This document shows positions 1-5,223 of a stretch of 5,223 nucleotides of DNA, piece by piece (position 1 is the first letter of the stretch; each line of letters opens with the position of its first letter). The notes under the pieces are model-generated. The model had not been told where the DNA came from, made no database searches, and saw only the letters and a program-made list of their open reading frames with translations. The translations under genes and the position numbers were made by a program. The DNA lies in NCBI GenBank assembly GCA_947627525.1, contig CANQWJ010000101.1:1-5223 (forward strand), given 5' to 3'. The DNA comes from an uncultured Bacilli bacterium. Its GTDB lineage: Bacteria > Bacillota_I > Bacilli_A > RF39 > UBA660.

Positions 1-979
1 CGCTCGTCTAGTTCCGCTTGCTCTTGGAAGTGATACGGGTGGAAGTATTAGACAACCATCAAGTTATTGTGGAATTGTTGGGATGAAACCTACTTATGGT
101 CGTGTTTCCCGTTATGGTTTAGTTGCTTTTGGTTCTAGTCTTGACCAAATTGGACCAATGACGCGTAACGTATATGAAAATGCTTTACTTTTAAATGTAT
201 TAGTTGGAAGAGATGATCGTGATTTAACGAGTAGTCATAAAGAAAAAGAAGATTTTACGCGTTTAATTGGTGAAGATATTAAGGGAATGCGCATTGCTGT
301 TCCAAACTTCTTTGTTAAAGAAGATATTGTAAGTAGTGAAGTTTTAAATAAATTGCATGAAGTAATTGAACTTTTAGAGAAGAATGGCGCTACTGTTGAA
401 TACGTTGATATTGACTATATTGAGAACGCTGTTACTCTATATCAAATAATTGCGATGGGTGAAGCAAGTAGTAATCTTGCCCGTTTTGATGGTGTTCGTT
501 ATGGATATTCGGTTGAAGATCCTAAAGGAATTGATGAGTTGTATGCGCTTACGCGTGGAAATGGCTTTGGGGATGAAGTTAAGCGTCGTATCATGGTTGG
601 ATCTTACCTTTTGAGTGGTGAAAATGCAAAGATTTATTACAATAAAGCTCTCCAAATTCGTGAAGCCATTCGTGAGTCTTTCTTAAAAGTCTTTGAAAAG
701 TATGATTTAATCATTGGACCAAATGCGACGACGACAGCTTATAATTTGGGTGAAGGACTAGATGACCCACTTAAGACATTCTTAGATGATATCTTAGTAA
801 TTCCTGTCAATATGGCTGGTCTTCCAGGAATGAATGTACCAATGGGATTCGGTGAAGGACACTTGCCAATTGGCTTACAAATAATTGGTAATCGCTTTGA
901 TGAAGCCCTAATGTATAAATTAGCTTCCTTTGTTGAAAAAGAATTGGACTTAGAATTAGATCCACTAGAGGTGAGATAA
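1..979 (+). CDS. gatA: Glu-tRNA(Gln)/Asp-tRNA(Asn) amidotransferase subunit A, 5'-truncated
   Basis: GatA hydrolyses glutamine and passes the ammonia to GatB, which amidates Glu-tRNA(Gln) or Asp-tRNA(Asn) in the cytoplasm. The open frame runs in from the left edge (first whole codon at 2-4) and gives 325 residues, against about 485 for the family, so roughly 160 N-terminal residues are missing. The visible part opens with the amidase-signature segment LGSDTGGSIRQPSSYCG. Its GGSI serine (codon 44-46) aligns with the nucleophile Ser178 of Staphylococcus aureus GatA; the catalytic Lys and cis-Ser lie upstream of the window. By residue spacing, the glutamine-binding Arg358 and Asp425 of that enzyme correspond to Arg at 584-586 (in EVKRRIMVGSY) and Asp at 785-787 (in FLDDILVIPVNMAGLPG), both present. 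The C-terminal LPIGLQIIGNRFDEA block is typical. The first ATG inside the window (83) is internal, not the start. The TAA stop shares one base with the gatB start (TAATG), so translation is probably coupled. Confidence 0.98.
   Translation, partial: ARLVPLALGSDTGGSIRQPSSYCGIVGMKPTYGRVSRYGLVAFGSSLDQIGPMTRNVYENALLLNVLVGRDDRDLTSSHKEKEDFTRLIGEDIKGMRIAVPNFFVKEDIVSSEVLNKLHEVIELLEKNGATVEYVDIDYIENAVTLYQIIAMGEASSNLARFDGVRYGYSVEDPKGIDELYALTRGNGFGDEVKRRIMVGSYLLSGENAKIYYNKALQIREAIRESFLKVFEKYDLIIGPNATTTAYNLGEGLDDPLKTFLDDILVIPVNMAGLPGMNVPMGFGEGHLPIGLQIIGNRFDEALMYKLASFVEKELDLELDPLEVR
968..974 (+). promoter_or_regulatory. Ribosome binding site of gatB inside the gatA end
   Basis: GAGGTGA lies within the last codons of gatA, four bases before the ATG at 979. 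The spacing is short, but together with the TAATG stop/start overlap it fits coupled translation of the two subunits and supports 979 as the gatB start. Confidence 0.65.
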
Positions 980-2397
980 TGGCAGAGTATAAGAAAACGA
1001 TTGGTATTGAAATACATACAGAACTAAAGACAAAAACAAAAATTTATTCTAATAGTGTTAATGGCTATGGAAAAACTGCGAATAGTAATGTTAATGTTGT
1101 CGATTTAGGTTATCCAGGAACTCTTCCAACTCTTAATATGGAAGTTATTCGCCTAGCTTTAAAAGCTGCTTTAATTTTAAATTGTGAAATAAATCGCAAT
1201 ATGCATTTTGATCGAAAAAACTATTTCTATCCCGACTTACCAAAGGGATATCAAATAACCCAAGCTGAAACGCCAATTGGTGTTAATGGTTATGTTGAAA
1301 TAGAAGTTCAGGGTGAAAAGAAAAAGATAAGAATTCATGATATTCATATTGAGGAAGATACTTGTAAGAGTATTCACTACAAACATCATTCTTTTCTTGA
1401 TTTCAATCGTGCAGGAGTACCACTTGTCGAAATAGTAACTGAAGCGGATATGCATTCTAGTGAAGAAGCAATGGCTTATGTCGAAAAGTTACGTGAATTA
1501 TTCCTTTATGCGGATATATCTGACTGTAAGATTGAAGAGGGAAGTATGCGTTGTGACGTCAACATCTCAGTTAGTAAAACTTCGGAACTTGGAACGCGTG
1601 CTGAAATTAAAAACATTGGTTCTATCAGTAATATTGGACGCGCTATCGAAAAGGAAGCCGCTCGTCAAATTGCTTTGATTGAAAATGGCAAAGAAGTTGA
1701 GTTTGCAACTTATCGTTATGATGAAAAACAAGATGAAACAATTATTATGCGTGTTAAAGAAGCCGGAAATGATTATCGTTATTTCCCAGAACCAGACATA
1801 CCTTTTGTCGAAATCGATGATGAATTAATTGCTGAAGTTAAAAAGACGATTCCAATGCTTGCTGGTGAACGCCGAGAAAGATATGTTGCTTCTGGTATTA
1901 GTCTATTAAACGCTAATAAAATCATTCAAAACCGTAATTTATCGAACTATTTAAATAAATTTTTGGATAGTGGAATAAATTTAGTAATAGCAAGCAATCT
2001 TTTACTTGGTGATATTTCCGCTTATTTGAACAAGATGGGAATAGAGCTAGAAAATACTAAACTCACGGATGAAAAGTTCATTGATCTTGTTCAAAAATTA
2101 GACAAAGGTGATATCAATAGTAAAGTCTTCAAAGATATTTTGGATGATATAATGGAAAAAGATACAACTATTGATGAAATTATTGCATCTAAAGGTATTA
2201 AAATAATTAATGATCCTAGTGCTTTAAAAACAATAATTTCTAATGTTCTTGAAAGTAATAGTGCTAGTGTTACTGACTACAAAAATGGTAATACGCGTGC
2301 CATTAAGTTCTTAATGGGACAAATCATGAAAGAGACTAAGGGTTCAGCTAATCCTGAATTAGTCAATAAATTACTTGAAGAAGAGTTAAATAAGTAA
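979..2397 (+). CDS. gatB: Glu-tRNA(Gln)/Asp-tRNA(Asn) amidotransferase subunit B
   Basis: GatB binds the mischarged tRNA, phosphorylates its Glu/Asp side chain with ATP and amidates it with ammonia channelled from GatA. The 472 residues match the usual family length (about 475), so the gene is complete. The N-terminal GIEIHTELKTKTKIYS (residues 9-24) holds the conserved His13. FDRKNYFYPDLPKGYQITQ (77-95), HIEEDTCKSIH (123-133), the family signature LDFNRAGVPLVEIV (140-153), EEGSMRCDVNIS (186-197) and YRYFPEPDIP (266-275) are all in place. The acidic residues of the metal/kinase site region (Glu125, Glu126, Glu151, Asp193) are intact. The C-terminal YqeY-like tRNA-binding tail (about 320-472) ends in the family motif MGQIMKETKGSANPELVNKLL. 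The start is fixed by the GIEIH motif close to the N-terminus and by the RBS at 968-974. It follows gatA with a one-base overlap. No hairpin terminator follows, so some read-through into the next unit is possible. No oddities seen. Confidence 0.98.
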   Translation: MAEYKKTIGIEIHTELKTKTKIYSNSVNGYGKTANSNVNVVDLGYPGTLPTLNMEVIRLALKAALILNCEINRNMHFDRKNYFYPDLPKGYQITQAETPIGVNGYVEIEVQGEKKKIRIHDIHIEEDTCKSIHYKHHSFLDFNRAGVPLVEIVTEADMHSSEEAMAYVEKLRELFLYADISDCKIEEGSMRCDVNISVSKTSELGTRAEIKNIGSISNIGRAIEKEAARQIALIENGKEVEFATYRYDEKQDETIIMRVKEAGNDYRYFPEPDIPFVEIDDELIAEVKKTIPMLAGERRERYVASGISLLNANKIIQNRNLSNYLNKFLDSGINLVIASNLLLGDISAYLNKMGIELENTKLTDEKFIDLVQKLDKGDINSKVFKDILDDIMEKDTTIDEIIASKGIKIINDPSALKTIISNVLESNSASVTDYKNGNTRAIKFLMGQIMKETKGSANPELVNKLLEEELNK

Positions 2398-2398
2398 C

Positions 2399-2427
2399 TT
2401 TATAAATTTAAAATACTAGTGTATAAT
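2399..2427 (+). promoter_or_regulatory. Predicted sigma-A-type promoter between gatB and the receptor unit
   Basis: A perfect -10 box TATAAT (2422-2427) is preceded, after exactly 17 bases, by TTTATA (2399-2404), which matches four of six positions of the -35 consensus TTGACA. Transcription would begin near 2433-2435, leaving a leader of under 20 bases before the ATG at 2451. The region is very AT-rich, so chance matches are likely; however, the spacing, the perfect -10 box and the position directly ahead of a new functional unit support it. It suggests that the downstream genes can be expressed separately from gat. Confidence 0.6.
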
Positions 2428-2438
2428 TGAATATACTA
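2417..2438 (+). repeat. Inverted repeat (8-bp dyad) over the -10 region
   Basis: TAGTGTAT (2417-2424) can pair with ATATACTA (2431-2438) across a six-base centre (AATTGA), all eight positions pairing with one G-T wobble. It overlaps the predicted -10 box and start point, where a repressor operator could sit. With so few G-C pairs and no T-run it is not a good terminator. In AT-rich DNA such a dyad can occur by chance. Confidence 0.35.
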
Positions 2439-2443
2439 AGGAG
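2438..2443 (+). promoter_or_regulatory. Strong ribosome binding site for the 163-residue membrane protein
   Basis: AAGGAG lies seven bases before the ATG at 2451, an ideal Shine-Dalgarno sequence and spacing that fixes the start of the downstream gene. Confidence 0.85.
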
Positions 2444-2450
2444 TGATTAA

Positions 2451-2942
2451 ATGAAACCTACATTAAAAATTATTAAAAATAATATGGTAACTATTTTTGT
2501 CATCATTGTTTTTATTGCTTGTATGTTTGTTTTAGCTTATTTTAAATCTTTGTATTGGGATAATAATGATAAAGCTAATTATGGTGATCGAACAGAAGAA
2601 AATTTCAATCATCCATTTGATGAAGATGAGATTGTAGAAATTAAAAATAATATTGAAAAAGATGAAAGTGTTCTTTCAACAAAACTTACCCTTCAAGGTC
2701 GCACCATTCAATTAATTGTGAATGTTAAAGATGATTTATCTGTTAAAGATGCTAAGAGTAAGGGAACAGAATTCTTAAAATTCTTTACGGAAGATGAACT
2801 ATCTTATTATGCTATTCAAATCTATTTCTCTAAGGAAGATGAAAGTAAAAATAATTTTCCAATAATTGGATATAAGCATTATAATGATGAAAAGTTATCT
2901 TGGACAAAAGATAGGGAGGTAACTAAGGATGAAAGTAAATAA
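2451..2942 (+). CDS. Membrane-anchored protein of unknown function with extracytoplasmic domain
   Basis: I do not recognise a named family. The 163-residue product has a short basic N-terminus (MKPTLKIIKNN), one hydrophobic helix at about residues 12-31, and a hydrophilic, acidic remainder. The positive-inside rule places the C-terminal ~130 residues outside the membrane. After a low-complexity acidic linker (about 35-60, rich in Asn, Asp and Glu), residues 75-155 look like a compact alpha/beta domain, with the strand-like stretches STKLTLQGRTIQLIVNVKDD and YYAIQIYFSKED and a final PIIGYKHYNDEKLSWTKD. There are no obvious catalytic motifs. The start is set by AAGGAG at 2438. Its last 14 bases overlap the receptor gene in another frame, and that gene's RBS lies inside this one, so the two are probably made together. 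From this context it may be an accessory or stabilising subunit of the receptor; that is inference. It probably remains membrane-bound, since no cleavage site is apparent. Confidence 0.88.
   Translation: MKPTLKIIKNNMVTIFVIIVFIACMFVLAYFKSLYWDNNDKANYGDRTEENFNHPFDEDEIVEIKNNIEKDESVLSTKLTLQGRTIQLIVNVKDDLSVKDAKSKGTEFLKFFTEDELSYYAIQIYFSKEDESKNNFPIIGYKHYNDEKLSWTKDREVTKDESK
2913..2920 (+). promoter_or_regulatory. Strong ribosome binding site of the receptor gene
   Basis: AGGGAGGT, within the upstream coding region and eight bases before the ATG at 2929, is close to the full anti-16S match. It selects this ATG, giving the 14-base overlap with the preceding gene. Confidence 0.85.
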
Positions 2943-4974
2943 AAAACTAATAATTCTTACGCCAATCATCATTGCGGTTCTTGTATTCATTGGTGTTTAC
3001 TTTTACTATTATAATGAAGATGACAATTCTTTAAATGTTAATGAAAAGCATTGGATTGAAGAAAATGTTACTTCTTTAGTCGATGTTGAAGTTATGAGTG
3101 ATTATCCTGTCTATGGTGAACAAGAAGGTGTTTTTAATAATTTTTTGTCTGGTTTTGGAAATGCCACAGGAGTTGAATTCAATCAAATATCTTATTTGAA
3201 AGAAGAAAAACCTAATACTAAGGGATACCGTTTTCGCATTGTTAAGGGTGAAGAAAAACTAACAGATCAAGACTTACTAATAAATGATGATGTATACATT
3301 TTAGTTGGTAAAGAAGAAACTAATTTTGATGATGTTAAAAATATATCTAATTTGAGTTTAGGTGTTTTATCAAGCGATCTTGCTGATATCAGTTATTATT
3401 TGAGTGGTGGTGAAAACCTAACTTATAAGAGTTATGATGATACTACTAAGTTGTTTGAAGCTCTTGATAAAGATGAAGTGAAAATGGTTGTTGTACCTCA
3501 TATAATGTATTTAAATCAAGTTTTAGATTCAAGTAAAAAATATTATATTAATTATACTTTAGCTGATATGACTAAGCATGTTGTTTTGACATTAAGTGAT
3601 GAAGATACCCGTTTGAATAAAATAATGAAAAAGTATTTTGATACTTGGAAAGATAAAAATTTTGTTGAAGTATATAACGATACATTATTTAACTATTATA
3701 TAAATAGTAAGAAAATAACAGATAGTGATACTAAAAAATTACAAGCTACTACTTATCGTTATGGTTATGTTGAAAATGCTCCTTATGAAATTGGTTCTAA
3801 AGATGATCTGTTGGGAATTTGTGGTGAATATGTAAATAGATTGAGTCGTTTGACGGGTATTGATTTTGAATTTAAAAAATATGATACAGTTGAAGATTTA
3901 ATAAAAGCTGTTGAAAATAAAGAAGTTGACATGTATTTTAACTATTATGATATGACTAATGAAGCGTATCGTGAAGTCAATTCAAGTTTCATTGAAGATT
4001 ATGTTGTTTTAGCTAGATCAAAGGATAGTCACATCGTTTCATCATTTGAGTCTTTAAAAAGCCAAGATGTCAGTATGATGAAAGAAACATCACTATTTAA
4101 TTATTTTAAAGATAATAGTAAAGCTAATATTAGTGAATATTCTAACTATAACGATATGGTATCTAAGAGTGGGAACAATATATTAGTTGTTGATAAAGAA
4201 GTATATAATTATTATCGCAATTCTAAATTTAAAAACTATGAAGTTTTATATAGTGATTCTATAACTAAAGATTATTCATTTATGATTATTAACGAAGAAG
4301 AATTATTCTTTGATGTATTTAGTTATATTGTTAATACTAATTCTTATTATCGTTATCGTAATACGGCTTTAAATGATATTGGTAACAGTAACTTGATAAA
4401 AACTAATAGTTTTGGAGAATTATATATCGTTATTTTAATTCTTATATTAGTTCCTGTTCTATTCTTAATTACTCTTTATGTTTTATTTAAGAGAAAAACA
4501 GTTATTAAAAAAGTAAAGAAAGAAGAAAGAAGAAAATATACTGATGAATTGACATCATTAAAAAATCGTAGTTATTTAAATCTAAATATGGAAGCTTGGA
4601 ATAAGAGTGAAAAGTATCCACAAGCTATTGTTATGATTGATTTAAATAATGTTAAATACGTCAATGATAATTATGGTCATGAATCAGGTGATGATTTAAT
4701 TATTAAAGCTGCTTCAACACTTGTTAATACACAACTTGAAAATAGTGAAATCATTCGTACTGATGGTAATGAATTCTTAATTTATTTAGTTGGTTATAGT
4801 GAAAAACAGATTGAAACTTATACGAAGAAATTGAATAAAGAATTAAAAGAATTACCATATAAATTTGGGGCTGCCGTTGGTTATAGTATAATCAAAGATG
4901 ATATGAAGACAATTGATGACGCTATCAATGAAGCAACACTAGAAATGCAGAGTAATAAAGAGGATTATAAATAG
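2929..4974 (+). CDS. Receptor: tandem SBP-like sensor domains, TM helix and degenerate GGDEF domain
   Basis: This 681-residue protein is anchored by an N-terminal helix (about 7-27) and a second helix (about 498-520); the segment between them lies outside. That segment appears to hold two solute-binding-protein (family 3) modules. The first covers about 47-255. The second, about 272-475, is clearer, with VENAPYEIGSKDDLLG, EYVNRLSRLTGIDFEFKKYD and LIKAVENKEVDMYFNYYDMT matching the family's opening pattern. The Arg that binds amino-acid carboxylates in that family does not align well, so the ligand is unknown. A basic linker (521-536) leads to a GGDEF-family domain (about 537-681) with YTDELTSLKNRSYL, VMIDLNNVKYVNDNYGHESGDD and a C-terminal VGYSII. 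Asp571 and the guanine-contact positions Asn579 and Asp588 are kept, but the signature reads DGNEF (612-616): the first Gly is Asp and the metal-binding acidic third position is Asn. No RxxD inhibitory site is present. I infer a ligand-sensing protein whose cyclase is weak or lost, perhaps a GTP or cyclic-dinucleotide sensor. The gene is visibly more AT-rich than gatAB. Confidence 0.93.
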   Translation: MKVNKKLIILTPIIIAVLVFIGVYFYYYNEDDNSLNVNEKHWIEENVTSLVDVEVMSDYPVYGEQEGVFNNFLSGFGNATGVEFNQISYLKEEKPNTKGYRFRIVKGEEKLTDQDLLINDDVYILVGKEETNFDDVKNISNLSLGVLSSDLADISYYLSGGENLTYKSYDDTTKLFEALDKDEVKMVVVPHIMYLNQVLDSSKKYYINYTLADMTKHVVLTLSDEDTRLNKIMKKYFDTWKDKNFVEVYNDTLFNYYINSKKITDSDTKKLQATTYRYGYVENAPYEIGSKDDLLGICGEYVNRLSRLTGIDFEFKKYDTVEDLIKAVENKEVDMYFNYYDMTNEAYREVNSSFIEDYVVLARSKDSHIVSSFESLKSQDVSMMKETSLFNYFKDNSKANISEYSNYNDMVSKSGNNILVVDKEVYNYYRNSKFKNYEVLYSDSITKDYSFMIINEEELFFDVFSYIVNTNSYYRYRNTALNDIGNSNLIKTNSFGELYIVILILILVPVLFLITLYVLFKRKTVIKKVKKEERRKYTDELTSLKNRSYLNLNMEAWNKSEKYPQAIVMIDLNNVKYVNDNYGHESGDDLIIKAASTLVNTQLENSEIIRTDGNEFLIYLVGYSEKQIETYTKKLNKELKELPYKFGAAVGYSIIKDDMKTIDDAINEATLEMQSNKEDYK

Positions 4975-4977
4975 TTT

Positions 4978-5223
4978 ATGGCTAAACGTGTAACAACTCT
5001 CATAAAGAGAGTCAAGAAAAATATTGAGACCCCGGAGATGAAGATTCTTCCGGGGCAACTCGCTTTTTTCTTTGTTTTAACTATTATCCCTATATTGTCT
5101 TTAATTTTATTGGTTGCGAGTAACTTACATATATCAACAGATTTACTTAATTCACTCGTTAAAAACGATTTTCCTGATGCCTTAGTAGGAATTATTGAAT
5201 TTGTCTCTAATATGGATGGAGCC
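4978..5223 (+). CDS. YihY/virulence factor BrkB family membrane protein, 3'-truncated
   Basis: Eighty-two codons are visible before the window ends; the family is usually near 280-300 residues with about six membrane helices. The product starts with a basic cytoplasmic segment (MAKRVTTLIKRVKKN). The family hallmark follows: a Pro-Gly-Gln just before the first helix, then LAFFFVLTIIPILSLILLVA (about 28-47). The part after it (SNLHISTDLLNSLVKNDFPD) is the expected extracytoplasmic loop, leading to a second helix-like stretch from about 67. YihY proteins were once called ribonuclease BN in error; their role is still unclear, with transport suggested. The ATG is the first possible start because an in-frame TAG, the receptor's stop, lies one codon upstream. 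The nearest Shine-Dalgarno-like GAGG (4960-4963) is 14 bases away, too far for strong initiation, so translation probably depends on re-initiation after the receptor gene. Two hairpins lie in the first 80 bases. Confidence 0.87.
   Translation, partial: MAKRVTTLIKRVKKNIETPEMKILPGQLAFFFVLTIIPILSLILLVASNLHISTDLLNSLVKNDFPDALVGIIEFVSNMDGA
4996..5012 (+). repeat. Small perfect hairpin in the start of the YihY-family gene
   Basis: ACTCTC (4996-5001) and GAGAGT (5007-5012) are perfect reverse complements around a five-base loop, ATAAA. It lies 18 bases into the coding region and just ahead of a stronger hairpin, so in the mRNA it could slow ribosomes entering from the receptor gene. Confidence 0.45.
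5030..5055 (+). repeat. GC-rich hairpin in the YihY-family coding region, with a T-run nearby
   Basis: CCCCGGA (5030-5036) pairs perfectly with TCCGGGG (5049-5055). A G-T wobble (5037/5048) can extend the stem, leaving a ten-base loop. Six of the seven core pairs are G-C, in a region otherwise very poor in G and C. A run of six T residues sits at 5064-5069, eight bases past the stem. That is farther than in a standard intrinsic terminator, and the reading frame stays open, so I call it an RNA structure with terminator-like features rather than a terminator. Confidence 0.5.

Noticed and set aside
437..1455. Minus-strand open frames at 437-655, 739-1017 and 1237-1455
   Set aside because: They lie entirely within gatA and gatB on the opposite strand. 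Their translations show no recognisable motifs, and the overlapped genes are strongly conserved, so these are shadow frames.
1460..1678. Plus-strand open frame of 72 codons inside gatB
   Set aside because: It is an alternative frame fully inside conserved gatB coding sequence with no recognisable protein, so it is a shadow of the real gene.
2398..2450. Rho-independent terminator after gatB
   Set aside because: The gap contains only an AT-rich dyad with no following T-run, so no terminator can be supported.
2511..2522. Possible lipobox (F-I-A-C, Cys24) in the 163-residue membrane protein
   Set aside because: The position three before the Cys is Phe rather than the usual Leu, and the hydrophobic helix continues for seven residues past the Cys. 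A transmembrane anchor fits better than a lipoprotein signal.
5030..5069. Intrinsic terminator ending the receptor transcript
   Set aside because: The stem is good, but the T-run begins eight bases past it and the whole region is open coding sequence for a recognisable YihY protein. It is kept only as an RNA-structure observation.
1..5223. Mycoplasma-type genetic code with UGA as Trp
   Set aside because: The genes read through with no in-frame TGA, and all five Trp codons I located are TGG. UGA is not seen as a stop either, but nothing positively supports recoding.

Overview
This looks like chromosome of an AT-rich, low-GC Gram-positive-type bacterium (Bacillota or a Mollicutes relative, possibly an uncultured gut lineage). 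The reasons are the low GC, the Shine-Dalgarno sites, a GatCAB operon and strongly biased codons (CGT for most Arg). All five Trp codons I can locate are TGG, and the visible stops are TAA or TAG, so nothing points to the Mycoplasma UGA=Trp code, though this sample is small. The lineage assignment is inference from style, not from a marker search.

All genes lie on the + strand with almost no spacing. Positions 1-979 hold the C-terminal two-thirds of gatA, and 979-2397 hold complete gatB. Together they are two subunits of the tRNA-dependent amidotransferase that corrects Glu-tRNA(Gln)/Asp-tRNA(Asn); gatC is presumably upstream, outside the window. A 53-base gap (2398-2450) has no convincing terminator. 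It carries a good sigma-A-type promoter, with a dyad over its -10 region, and a strong ribosome binding site.

A second, more AT-rich unit follows. Positions 2451-2942 encode an unrecognised 163-residue protein with one N-terminal membrane anchor and a small extracytoplasmic domain. It overlaps by 14 bases a 681-residue membrane receptor (2929-4974) with two predicted tandem periplasmic-binding-protein-like sensor modules, a second transmembrane helix and a cytoplasmic GGDEF-family domain. The GGDEF signature is altered to DGNEF, while the guanine-binding positions are kept. Three bases later starts a YihY/BrkB-family membrane protein (4978 onward), truncated by the window end.

The gat genes are housekeeping. 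The most interesting part is the second unit: an apparently catalytically degenerate, ligand-sensing GGDEF receptor that is translationally coupled to an unknown membrane-anchored partner and probably cotranscribed with a YihY-family protein. The first 80 bases of the YihY gene also hold two perfect hairpins, one of them unusually GC-rich for the region. There is no gene-free stretch over 300 bases, and I saw no tRNA, rRNA, CRISPR array or mobile element.
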